Under the pieces are notes generated by a model. It did no database searches. It worked only from the letters and a program-made list of their open reading frames with translations, and was not told the DNA's origin. From Hypsibius dujardini (taxonomy: Eukaryota; Tardigrada; Eutardigrada; Parachela; Hypsibiidae): a stretch of 27,282 nucleotides of DNA. Numbering within the stretch: the stretch's first letter is position 1; the number at the start of each line of letters is the position of its first letter. Where the stretch lies: NCBI GenBank assembly GCA_001579985.1, contig LRSR01012681.1:4281-31562 (forward strand). Reading direction: 5' to 3'. Position numbers and translations under genes: made by a program. Shown in pieces: positions 1 through 10,256 of the stretch.

Positions 1-40
1 TGGGGAGGGCAAACAAGCATGATGTATATTTTTCAAAATG

Positions 41-367
41 GAACCCAAATTTCGGCCTGTTGTTACTGATCATTTTGAAACTTGAGGGGGTTTGGGAGTC
101 TGATTTTCAAACGCCCCTGAGATTTCAAAACATTTTCGAAAACATCAGTTTTTCTATCCTACTTTGATTATTCTTGAAAGTGTTCATCCTTCAATCTGCA
201 ATTGTTAATAGGATGATATATTGTATGCGAACAAACCTCCAGTTTGACCTAAAGTTGATATTTGTGAAACCATTTTGAAATCTCGGGGGCGGGGTTATAA
301 ATAATCTGACACCCACAAGCCCACAAGATTCAAAATGATTAGGAACAAAAACCCGATTTTTAGGTTC
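41..367. repeat. Imperfect foldback (inverted-repeat) element
   Basis: The left arm (about 41-140) and the reverse complement of the right arm (about 265-367) align along roughly 100 bases. Both arms contain a GAACC start, a TCGG block, ATCATTTTGAA, CTTG followed by a G-run, and GAGATTTCAAAA. The arms are separated by about 125 bases of unrelated AT-rich sequence. No coding capacity and no clear target duplication are visible. This is the shape of an old foldback or MITE-type element; the class is inferred from shape only. Confidence 0.55.
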
Positions 368-948
368 AACGTTGAAACAGATGCCCACCCCTCGCCCTTA
401 CCATGAGGGGTCCTGGTTCCGCCTTGTAAGGACCCTAAACGAGCCTCTGCTCGCAACCATATCGGAACCGGAGGGATTTCTCTGCAGCGGCACTTTGACA
501 CTAGCCTGTTTAATAGCTTGTCACCTCCTTCCGTTTAGAAGCTTGCATCTCTCTTCAAAGGTCTAGAACGTTGAGTAACCGACTGGTGTGACTGCCTCTT
601 CGATTGATCCAGCGCCTTGTGATGTTCTCCTCACTCCTCTAAACCTTAACCCATTAACACATCTCTTCCACTGCACACCTACATTTTTTTTGGTGTGCGT
701 TCGAGCTTTCTCCCATTATATTGGCTCCGGAGTCACGTATTTTCCTTCTTTCTGCTGATCAGTAAAATAATTTTTAAAAGAAATTCAAATGCTTCGGAAC
801 GCTTTATCACTAAGAATTCTCAAGAGATAACGACCTGTCAAGCTATTTGTTCGTTCTATCGATCCACTATAATTCGGCGCTAACTTGTTCGTTTCCGAAA
901 TCTGTTTTGACTATACTGTTCTATTCATCTAAGATAAACTCCCACAAT
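368..948. other. Upstream region of receptor gene 1, no gene seen
   Basis: This stretch separates the foldback element from the first ATG of the receptor gene. Short open frames occur but none looks coding. The frame of the receptor is open upstream to about 847 but holds no ATG before 949, so the 5' UTR and promoter probably lie here. I see no clear TATA box or initiator that I would commit to. Confidence 0.4.
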
Positions 949-3900
949 ATGCCAAAAATATCACCTTTCACAACGGTAGTCTCACCTCAAACTGATTCGT
1001 TTCACTCACTAGAACACTATGTTCTAACTGTTCCATTCTTTGTTCTGCGTCTTGTCGGATTTCTCCCGCCCACGTTACGGTTCCACCGTTTCCGCCCCAT
1101 CCTCCATGTCATCTTAGTCATCCACATGGTCGGCGGTGTAGTCGGACTCGTCCGGCTAATTTTCGATTCGGTCATCAGCATCGTATACCCCGACTCAAAT
1201 GACTTCACCGTCGCGAACGGGAACCTCATCGTGACCGCCTTCTTCTACCTACCCTACATTTCAGAATTCGTGAGATTGATTGCAGTTCTTAGTCTGTTCC
1301 TTCACGCCAGGAACATTTTACCATCTGTTCTCAACGACCTGTCGCTGTTAACCGATAAGGTCTTTGAAAAGGAACAGAAAATGGTTCTGCTCCGACAATG
1401 GCGAACCTTAGCAAGCGTTCTCAGCATTGGTTCGTTCCTCGTCCATGGTTTGTGGGAGGCAAGCGGTTGGGTCAACTATGTGTCATCTCTGGCGACAGTT
1501 GCAGCAACTCCCAACACCACCGAGGCTCCATTTCGGGCCCCGCCCTACGTGTGGAATACATGTGAGTACTTCGAGATGGTGTTGTTCGTTGCGTCACAGC
1601 AGGTCGTTGTGACTTCCATGGTGCTGTCGCTCGTCTTTGCCGCGTCGGTTCGAGGGCTCAACAGCAAATTACGACAGTTGAGGAAAAAGAAGAAAGTCTG
1701 CGTGATGGCATTGCACTACGTGGAACAGCTTCATGAGGAGGAACGGCGTTGTGTTCGCAAATTGAACGAACTCTTTTCATATGTTAGTGCGGCCTGGTAT
1801 TTGCTGGATTTTGCGACTTGTATGGGTCACTTAGCAGTCGGTATTGCGGGGGACCACCCGGTCCTAGAACAGTACATTATCACTTATGGGAGTATATTTA
1901 TATTCGGAACCTATGCGACGGCTTGCTTCGTGCCACAAGTCATGGTTCAAGAAGAGGTAATGAAACGTACTCACCTCACAGGTTGTAATCATACCATGAA
2001 TTAATTTACTCTGAATTGGCATTTGGAATTAGAGCCCTGCGCGGTTAGAAAAAATTGAACCGCAGCCCGCACTGCGACCTATTTTCTAAACTGCGGCCCG
2101 TACCGCACCGCAGGCAACCCTTAAAACCGCCCCGCCGCAGCCCGCGGGCTGGCACCCTCAAACCGCAAACCACACCGCCAATTTTAGAACCTAATAAAAT
2201 ATACGTATACAAATACGTATTCACGTACATACGTATACGTCATGTACGTATTTTCAATACGTAAACAAATCAGATGGCTCTATTGCGCCTGCATCTGTGG
2301 GATAATGGAGAACTGATTGCAATAGAGAGGTTGAAGCATTTTTGGCGTAAGAGTAGCGTAAAAGTAGCGTATCAAAAGTGTACGCTTGCTCTATGGAGCA
2401 CAGGTTGAAGCAGTCGGCGTAGCGTTAACGTAAAGTAACCTTACGCAATGCTCTTCTTGAATTCTGCGTCATTTTTTGAAAATACCAGCTCGTAAAACCG
2501 AATATTTCTGCAATTTCATCATTCGATTTCTTTTTCTCGTGTCTCTGTTTCCTATCATGAAATACAAATTCCTTTTGCTTGGAGTGGCATTAAATGTCAA
2601 ATTCAAATTCAAATTCAAATCAAATCAAATCAAATTCAAATCAAATCAAATCAAATCATGTTTCATGGGAAAGAGGAGTGATAAGAAATCAAATGATCAA
2701 ATGATAAAATGACTTTCAAAATCAAATCAAATCAAACTCTAGCTTTTCGCCATTTGATGCCATCCCCACTTCTATTGAAGTACGCGAACGGTCTTTTAAC
2801 GGACGAACAGTTTAGTTACTCGAACGGTGGCATGCGCGACAAAAATCGGCCTCTAAATTTTCTATTTCAGTTGAGTTCATAATTTTCTACAACCCAGGTG
2901 GCTAGTTGCTACTGTTGCTTAAAATTTTGAGTCAAATTCCAGTAAATTGACCAGGGTTAAGTATACTGAATTGTTCTTACACCGTGCTTACGTCACCGCG
3001 TAAGGCCCACTGCTCCCTAAGACGAAGGTAACGCATGCGGCGTAAGAGGTAAGCTTGGCCACGCCCGCGCACGATTTCAATTGGTCGATTTCCTTACGCT
3101 TACTCTTACGCTACTCTTACGCGCGTTGCTTCAACCTCTCTAATATCTATTTATAGTATCAGAAAAGCGGCAAGTGCGGTTTGCGGCGGATTTGAAAAGT
3201 TAAACCGCAACCGCGAAGATGGAAACCGCGGCCCGCACCGCAGCCCGCCGCGCGGGCTGCGGCGGTGCGGTTTGCAGGGCTCTATTTGGAATCGTTAACA
3301 CGTGCCAGTAAAATGTGTGTTGGAAAATGTCTTCTCGTCTCTAGCTCTATCTATTCTGATTGTCCTGCAGACTGCCTTATTCTGTACCGTGCTGTTTTAT
3401 ATAATCTGATCTAGAATTCTACACTGCCTGCTCGGCCCTGTAATGGTTTGCTCCTAATCATGTTCTGTTCTGCTCTCGTGGTTAACTCGTGGTTCGTTCT
3501 TTAGTGTTCCGTCCCGATTTGCACTGCCATGTTCTGTTTGCTCTGTCCTGTGCGCCTTTGGTATATTCTGGCTCGTTCTTCCCTGCCCGATTTATCTGTT
3601 CTGCTCTGCTCTGTCCTGTTTCGTTGTGTTTCGTGCTGCTTGGTTACCTCCGGGCTCGTTCCTCCCTGTTCTGTTCCGATTTGCAGTGCTCCATTCTTTG
3701 TTCTGCTCCGCTCTGCTTTACTTTGTTCTGTTCTATCCTGCTTATTTGCTGCCTTATCTGTTTCATTCCCATTCAACCTGTTCTTCCCTGTCCCGTATCG
3801 TTTGCTTTTGTTCCGCTGAGTTCTGTGCTGTTCAATACTGGTCTGTTCCGCTCTGTTCCCATCCGTCCTACCCCTTTCCAATATGCTCTTTCAGGGGTGT

Positions 3901-4430
3901 TCATATATAATTAAGCCTGAGTATTGACATGTTCCATTCTGTTTGTAATACAGGGTTCCGCCATCGAGCTCAACGTCTACCGGTTAACAGTTTCAGAGCC
4001 ACTATCTTCGAAAACAACATTGCAGAAACATCAGGTTTGTGAATACACGCTTTAAACCTATCAAACTCTTGAAAAAGTATAGCGCAGCCTGGTTTCGGCT
4101 CTCAGGCAATGCAGTTTTCGGTGACACCTACCTCCACGTTTGTTTTCAGATGGATGAAGAGCTCTGGCTGCAGGCCATTCGACGGCTTCAACTATCCTGC
4201 GATGAGCAACCCATTGCTCAAGTAGGAAGTGGCAACCTTATGACTTTCAATCGAGCCTTCATTGCTAACGTAGGTCAAACATCACGAGCAACTCCATTTT
4301 GAAGCCCTAACTTCGAAGTTGTTCAATTCAGACCTGTTTTCACTCTGATTTACAGACGCTGGCATTCTCCCTCTCATTCGGAATGGTCGTTTATGAAATT
4401 GTCAACAAATCAGCAAAAGCATGTGCCTAA
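949..4430 (+). CDS. Gustatory-receptor-like seven-transmembrane chemoreceptor (receptor 1)
   Basis: Four exons joined at phase 0: 949-1956, 3954-4034, 4150-4269 and 4356-4430, all with GT-AG ends, giving 427 residues. That is the usual length of arthropod gustatory receptors. The start is the first ATG in the open frame. Hydrophobic segments fall near residues 50-72, 92-119, 150-172, 207-235, 279-301, 310-334 and 404-420, fitting a seven-pass plasma-membrane protein. A charged loop (KLRQLRKKKKV, then a Glu/Arg-rich helix) lies between segments 4 and 5. A long exon followed by three short C-terminal exons with phase 0 introns is typical of the insect Gr family. The last exon reads TLAFSLSFG then VVYEIV; the classical TYhhhhhQF motif of segment 7 is not present, so this is a divergent member. 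Expected role: a ligand-gated channel or receptor for tastants or other chemicals; the ligand is unknown. A close paralogue follows immediately. No frame defects are visible. Confidence 0.8.
2319..3142. repeat. Inner inverted repeat and GCGTAAG subterminal arrays of the hAT element
   Basis: AGAGAGGTTGAAGCA near 2324 reappears inverted as TGCTTCAACCTCTCT near 3127-3141. Next to each copy lie clusters of GCGTAAG/GCGTAGCG-like motifs (about 2340-2450 and 3000-3125). These may be transposase-binding subterminal repeats or the ends of a nested element. No target duplication flanks the inner pair, so the nested-element reading is weaker. Confidence 0.55.
2596..2660 (+). repeat. CAAAT/TCAAAT tandem microsatellite
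   Basis: Runs of TCAAAT and CAAAT units fill this stretch inside the hAT element. A short second cluster lies at about 2717-2737. It is simple repeat sequence with no coding meaning. Confidence 0.8.
3440..3890. repeat. Degenerate pyrimidine-rich tandem repeat in intron 1 of receptor 1
   Basis: The block consists of variants of TGTTCTGCTCTGTCCTG. Longer units recur: CGATTTGCACTGCC near 3515 matches CGATTTGCAGTGCT near 3677, and GCTCGTTCTTCCCTG near 3571 matches GCTCGTTCCTCCCTG near 3655. This implies higher-order periods of about 84 and 160 bases. Composition alone explains the long open frames on both strands here. Confidence 0.65.
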
Positions 4431-7400
4431 CAACGCCACTGAACACTACGACCCGGTAACCCTGGAAGACAGTTCTAGCCCATCTTCTCGGCATCTTTCG
4501 CTATGCCGGTGTGCTTCCTCTGCCTGCCCACGGAGGTCACAGAGCCTCCAAACCCGCAGCAGTGCTCATCCGTGTAGTCTTCATCATCCACAGCATCGGC
4601 GGTCTAACTGGATTAGTCCGACAGACCATCAGCTCCTTCTCTAACGTTATCTACCCCGCGCCGGATTCCTCACCGAACTTTATCGTCCACGGCTTCATCG
4701 AGCTGCCTTACCTCAGCAATTACTTTCGTGCCGTCGGAGTGCTTGCACTTTTCATTAGCAACACCTCGACACAATTAGCATCGGTTTTAAGCACTGCGAA
4801 CAGGCTCCTCAGTCGGGTCTTCGAACGGGAGCGTAAAAATCACCTGCTGAAAAAGTGGAGGGCGATTACGATCGGTCTAAGCGTGGCTGCCGTTGCTGCC
4901 CACTCTGTGTGGCATACCATCAGCTGGTTGAACTTCAGGGACCAACGAAATTCCGCATCCTCCGAGGTCGGTCTAACTACTAATTACTTTTAGTATTGTT
5001 TTTTTTCTTTCAATATTTCGTTGAATTCGTTTAGCACAGCCTCGGCGTAACGGGTGAGGGCAGTAAGGCTGGAAGGAAATTTCTATGAATGTGTTATAGA
5101 TTGCAGCCAAAACTTGGGGATAATTTCAGTTGTCTAGAACTTTCTATTAATCGATTTTGTTTACAATACAGCTGCTGCAGTTTAAACCAAGGATTAATTT
5201 ATTTTATCAGGATTTTCTGTAGGTCTGAAATCAATTTAGTTTCATATAGATTTGATGTAGGTTATTGAAGTCTTGCGAGCAATTGAGATTCATTTCAGTT
5301 TAATATATTCAACCTACAGGGTCCACCACGAACATTGAATAGTTTTCAAACGGTGGCCACGCAAACTGAAAATAGCGCAACTGACGCTAACCTCACAAAT
5401 GACAAAAACGCCACACCTGAAGCCTCAATTAAGTTTATGATAAAAAAAAATGTGAAATCTCACGCAAGAAGCCTTCCTAGGGTCGCTGACTAAAATGGTC
5501 AATTTTGCTTTTTACCACTGGCTTAGTGGGTTGATTGCTTGATTGCTTAATTGTGTTAGTGATTCCTTTGAAATTCTGCCTTCCCATCAAGTGGTTCTAG
5601 AGGCAGTGTAGCAACAAAATTAACCCTAAAAAGATAACTCATAAAATGGTTGGTCTTTATGAAACTCAAAATGTTGTAGAGGCGGAGCTAAAACGATGTT
5701 AATGTGTAGAAAGAAAGTGTCTGCGCACTTTGCCTGAATTCTTTTTTTCTCAAAAATGTCCTGCTGCATCTCAAGAACCAATAAAACGTGGTTTTTATAG
5801 CGAAACTATGTCATGATAACTTGCAATGAGCGGTTTTTCGTTTAAGCTCCAAACACGATTGGCGGAGTTGAAGTTCGTAGAATACTTCTCGGCCTAGTTG
5901 GCGGGTAAAAAAGTACCACTTTCAAGACAAAATCCCTCAGAAGCACAATTATTGTGGGATTCGTTTTAGATCAAGTTTTAGTTCGTTTTAGTTTTAGCTG
6001 ATCTTAACTTACTGCCCTCTGAAGTTAGTTTTCATTTTCCCACACTCATGGATGTTGGAGGGAGTTACAAATATTATTCAACATTCGTGGTGGACCCTGT
6101 ACTTCACCACTTTACATATTTGTATTATATTACACATATAACATGTACAGTATTCCGTCATCCTCGTTCTTCAGGTTCCAGTTTGCAATAACGATACCTC
6201 CCTCAGCAGCAGCCTTGCAGACACAGCTCCCGTGCAAGTCCCTCAGACACTGTGGTTCACCTCAGCGTACTTTGAATTCGTCTTGTTTGTCCTCTCGCAG
6301 CAGATGCTCGTGACCTCCATCGTGTTATCCCTCATCCTCGCTGCCGCAGCTCAAAGTGTCGGTGACCGAATTGAGCGGCTGCGAACCCTGAAAACAAATA
6401 TTCATTTTTCGGCAGAGTTGGCGGAGATAGAAGCACAATATGTGGCCGTGGTAGGTTTCCAGCGACAATTTGGTCAGCTCTTTTCGCCGGTCAATTCCGC
6501 TTGGTATTTACTGGACTTCATGACGTGCATGGGCTTCATTTCCGGGATTGTGGTTGGAGCGCGGGATGCCCCCTGGCAGTACGCCATGAGCTACGGCAGC
6601 GTGGCGTTTTTTGGGGCCCACGCTACGGTGGGATTCCTGCCTCTCGTTAAGGTGTCCGAGAAGGTAAGGACAACCTAATACACACGTGATCATGCATTTG
6701 GATGATCACCCATATTTTGCTTCCACATCCCTTGAGACAATGTGTCTCAACAGTAGATCTGTTTAAACAGGCCCCGCGGATTGAGTTCTACCTTTACAGA
6801 CTGTCGAGCCCAGGGATCGGTGGTCTGACGATCGATGGCAAGGTGATGGCCGGGGTCATGCTTATACTGACCAAACAAAACATGAACAGGCATGCAGTCG
6901 TGTAATTGCAGCTCGGTTGTTCGCTGCTTGGATCAATTTTTTGTTCCAAACTGGTCACAGACCAAACTGGGTTTTTTTCCTTGATTTTTGTTCTGCCGCT
7001 ATACTATTTTCTTCTCAAATTTTCAGTGACTGAATCAGTTTTATTCCCGTTCTTTGTTCGGTATCCAAATACTTTTTGTTCCGAACTGTTCGCAAACCAA
7101 ATCAGTTTCGTTCCATGCTCCCTACTCCCTACCGGAATCAATTTTGTTCGGAACTGGTCAGTTCTGTAGCTAAATCAATTCTGTTCCTTACTGATCACAG
7201 ACCAAATCAGTTTGTTTCGTGCTCTTTTTTGTTCCAGATTCGTTGCTGCATGATAACCCGATTTCGTATCAAGTTGTTCTGCTTTCACGCTCTACTTCCT
7301 TCGTTGACCAGATTAAATTGTTCAGTACTGAATATAAACATGAGGCACGATAACCGCTGTTCTTGCATGTCTTTAGACACACAACGAGCCCATCCTGGAA

Positions 7401-7757
7401 ATGGTTCGACGATTACAGTTAACCTTCCAAGTTCAGCCACTTATGCTACAAGGCTGCGGATTGTTGGTGTTTGACCGAGCATTTCTTGTAAACGTAAGCC
7501 GCACAATTATAGGCACAGGCCAGACATCAGCAGAAATCGGTCCAGTCACATCCAGACACGCTACGAAGACTTTCAGGCACACCAAATTATTACTCACAGA
7601 CAAAATATTTTACACGAATTTCAGCAAGATCCAGGATTAAGGAATAACTAAACTGTCTGGTGTTTTTTGTTTGCAGACATTGTCGTTGGCATTTTCCTTC
7701 GCCCTCATCGCCTACGAAATCGTGGACAAAGCCGAAAAGAATAGAAAAGGAACATAA
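4393..7757 (+). CDS. Gustatory-receptor-like seven-transmembrane chemoreceptor (receptor 2), one apparent frameshift
   Basis: Exons: about 4393-4966, 6175-6663, 6771-6842, 7377-7493 and 7677-7757, all joined at phase 0, giving about 443 residues. It is a clear paralogue of receptor 1. Shared blocks include HSIGGLTGLVRQ versus HMVGGVVGLVRL, the IVYP/VIYP end of the first loop, FVLSQQMLVTSIVLSL versus FVASQQVVVTSMVLSL, SAWYLLDF, and the last exon TLSLAFSF then AYEIV. The final three introns match receptor 1 in position and phase. The first intron (4967-6174) has no counterpart in receptor 1 and carries a MITE. The main frame of exon 1 is open only from 4460 and has no ATG. The only upstream start found is ATG 4393, in another frame, giving MKLSTNQQ to EHYDP, which aligns with EHY of receptor 1. 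Joining them needs one base removed near 4458-4470. The gene may be a pseudogene, or the base may be an assembly error. Role as for receptor 1. Confidence 0.7.
5317..6099. mobile_element. TA-flanked Tc1/mariner-type MITE in intron 1 of receptor 2
   Basis: The ends are CAGGGTCCACCACGAA and, inverted, TTCGTGGTGGACCCTG. The repeat continues imperfectly for about 26 bases into a TTGAATA block. Each end abuts a TA dinucleotide (5315-5316 and 6100-6101), the target duplication used by the Tc1/mariner group. The 783-bp interior has no transposase-like frame. A 54-codon open stretch at about 5341-5505, rich in Asn and Thr, is present but has no known meaning. Confidence 0.75.
6935..7250 (+). repeat. 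Degenerate tandem repeat in intron 3 of receptor 2
   Basis: Variants of TTTTGTTCCGAACTGG followed by TCACAGACCAAATCAG recur about five times (near 6940, 7024, 7075, 7140 and 7190), with spacing of roughly 50-85 bases. It is non-coding intronic repeat sequence. Its TTGTTCC flavour resembles the pyrimidine repeat in intron 1 of receptor 1, but I cannot show common origin. Confidence 0.55.
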
Positions 7758-8501
7758 CTAAAACTTCAACGTCCCGAGACAAAGATTGTTCTTACATCTC
7801 TACCACCATCCGCCGGGCTCTTCATCCCGATCCTTGGTCTTTTTCTGAACCGAAGGGTCTTTTTCATACTTTCCCACCGCCGCCGTCACCGGAGGCGGCC
7901 GAGCTTTGACGACCACCTCCTCCGTGGAGGACGAACGCCGTCGCGCCCAGTTGTTCCTCGTATCGGCAAACAGATCATCCACATCCCCGAATCCGCCCAG
8001 CTCGGGATCTTTAAACCCGTCGTCCTCACCCATTTTATCCTCCGCAGTGTGGTCGACCTTGGCTTTGCCCATTAAATCAGCTAAATTTATAAAGTTCGCA
8101 GACTTTAAAATTTTCGCTCCAAAAGCCGGCGAACATAAGTTTCGTTCCGCAGTTTGAAGTCGATTTTGTGAAAGGTCTGGTAGCGTCGGTTGTACGTCCG
8201 ATCCAACCTGTGAAGCTCCCCTTGGATGATTTCTAATTGCTGGCCGTAGCTGACTCGGTCGCGACGAGCCTGTTCCAGACGGGACTGGAGGGCGTCGCGT
8301 TTACGCTGTTCTCCAGCGTCGACCGGGGGAGGATGGGTGATGAGGGCCTGGTATTTTTCGCATTGATCCGTGATTTCTTGAAAGGTTCGCTTTTTGAGGA
8401 TTAGTTTATTTCTGGCTTTTTTCATTTTATCTTTTAGTTCTGCCTCCAGCCCTTTACAAAAAAAACGCAAGAATAATTAAAGCAAAGACAATGAAAATGA
8501 A

Positions 8502-8578
8502 ACAGACACAGACACAAACACAGACACAGACACAGACACAGACACAGACACAGACACAGACACAGACACAGACACAGA
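8502..8578 (+). repeat. CAGACA hexanucleotide microsatellite in an intron
   Basis: About twelve units of CAGACA lie within the 134-base intron 8452-8585 of the coiled-coil gene. Good splice sites flank it: donor GTACGT on the minus strand after codon TTG-A, and acceptor TAAAG before GGCTGG. It fills more than half of the intron. Confidence 0.85.
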
Positions 8579-8835
8579 TACGTACTCAACAATTCAGCAT
8601 TCATTGCTTTCAGTTGCATAGCCAACGTTTGTGATGCGTTAGCTTTCCTGTCCAAGGTTTGCTTTAGAACAACCTCTTCCGTCGGTAGTAGCTGAGTTTT
8701 GAGTTGGAGCTTCTCCACTCCGCGGTTGACTTTTTCCAATTCACGAACTTTCAGTTTCAGCTTGCCCTTTGCTGTTCGTTCTTCTGCAAGTTTTTTCTCG
8801 TCAATATCTTTTATTTGACCGTTAATATACTTTGC

Positions 8836-9794
8836 CTATCCTGATCGTCAAAAAAATAACATTTCAAATCAGAAAGGAGGTGAGAGAATGGCATTTGTGA
8901 CAGTACGGTGTACTATGTACTCCTACTGCACTTGTTGGCCAGCGCTCTGCGCGTACGCGTGCCCGAGTTGCCGTACTGCCGTTCGTTTGGAGGACACCAG
9001 TGATTGGTTGTTCCTGTTATGTTACGCCCCCTGTTTTACCTGTCTGACGGCGTGCTACCGCAGCAGGGTTGTTGAGCGTAAAAACATTCTTCTCTCTTCC
9101 GCCTCACGGAAGCGAAAGCGTACAGTGTGTTTGTGTAGTAATAATAAGTGGGTCTGCGTGTGTGTGTTTACGTGTAATCGTTTAGTTGATTGGTTGATCT
9201 GATCGCGCGCACTTGGGTGCACGGGGAGCTACGACTGCCATCTTCGGAGCGTAGATCGGGAGAGGGTTCCTTATCTGCAACTACTGATTTGAGAGCTGAT
9301 CGACTGTTTGCCCGTGGGTAAGTAGCGGCATCATCAACGACCCTGTGTGTGATTATTGCGTGACCTTCGTCATTGTACTATTCATCCTTATTATTCGGAG
9401 AGAGATAGCCACGAAAGAACCGTGTTCGTGTTAGGATTTTGACTATTGTGTAACGGAGAGCCAACCCCGTGTTGCCCAGTGTATTCGCAGTGCATTGGAA
9501 GAGAGAGTTATGTGAACTCGTTTCCGCCCCGCGACCTTCATTCCCGAGCGTGTGTTTGTTTAACCGGATCGACAGATCGGTGTGATCATTCCGTTCTGTT
9601 CCTGTGATAGATAGGTCACTGTGCAGTTCCCTCCTGTCACACATTGACTTCACTGCTTTTCCACAAACACAAACGCAAAGACATACCAGGATACATAAAA
9701 AATTAGACATAATCAACAAAGGCAGAGACAACACAGATAACAACATAAGTAAGTCGAGACAGAGGCACCAAAACCGACATTTGTCTTACCTCAC
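8836..9794. other. Intron of the coiled-coil gene, nothing else firm
   Basis: This 959-base intron separates exons 3 and 2 of the minus-strand gene. It holds short open frames on both strands, including a Cys-rich plus-strand frame at 8888-9202, but none has supporting splice context or recognisable similarity. I would not call a nested gene. Confidence 0.5.
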
Positions 9795-10044
9795 ATTGCA
9801 GAAATCAATGGTTGCAGTTCGATCTGCCCCTTGTTTCTTATACGCCCGCACCATGACTTGCACCTCATCGCTCGCGGTCGTGGCCTCCCGCTCAAGCCGC
9901 ATCATCAGCAACTCATCAGAGTGCTTCCACCAGCGCATTAAGTTTGGTACTGCGTCGTAATACTACCGATCAAAGTACCGCCTTAAACGCTCCTGATTGT
10001 TCAGTGACCGCTGCTCTGCGGCGTTGAGTCCCACCAACGCTTCA

Positions 10045-10256
10045 CTCGGCAGCTGGCCAAATTTAAACGCCAACAAGGACGATCATATTTCATATAAAAA
10101 ATCTAATAAGAGCACAAACATGAACACAGGCACATACACAAACACACGCATAGACATAGCAACAGACACCGACCGATACAGGCACAGACATGGCAGACAG
10201 AGACATACAGACACAGACATCACATACACGAAAAAAACAGCCACAGACAATAATAC
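10045..10256. other. Intron of the coiled-coil gene with ACACAGACA-type low complexity
   Basis: The minus-strand donor is GTATTA after GACAG at 10257. The acceptor is either before 10044 (GCCGAG) or at 10052 (GGCCAG). The 10044 choice keeps phase 2. The interior (about 10110-10250) is rich in ACACAGACA variants. Confidence 0.5.

Larger units (their letters stand above)
2030..3284. mobile_element. Non-autonomous hAT-type DNA transposon in intron 1 of receptor 1
   Basis: The 1255-bp element begins with TAGAGCCCTGC and ends with the exact reverse complement, GCAGGGCTCTA. It is flanked on both sides by the same 8 bases, TTTGGAAT (2022-2029 and 3285-3292). An 8-bp target duplication and short terminal repeats of this form are hallmarks of the hAT superfamily. 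GC-rich subterminal stretches of CCGCAGCCCGC type occur at both ends (about 2040-2180 and 3160-3275). No transposase-like frame is present, so it would need a transposase in trans. Confidence 0.85.

Noticed and set aside
2876-2891. TTCATAATTTTCTACA shared with 12721-12736
   Set aside because: A 16-base AT-rich match with no extension on either side; not enough to claim a shared element.
3489-3914. Long open frames on both strands (about 126-141 codons) in receptor 1 intron 1
   Set aside because: They arise from a degenerate pyrimidine-rich tandem repeat; both strands are open because of biased composition, and the predicted proteins are low complexity.
4456-4472. Ultra-short introns (13-17 bases with GT-AG ends) explaining the frame changes in receptor 2 and in the coiled-coil gene
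   Set aside because: Such introns are below known animal minima. The 17-base versions do not restore an open frame. Single-base indels explain the shifts more simply.
8888-9202. A Cys-rich 104-codon frame nested in an intron of the coiled-coil gene
   Set aside because: No domain, no splice context and a TG-rich tail; probably chance.
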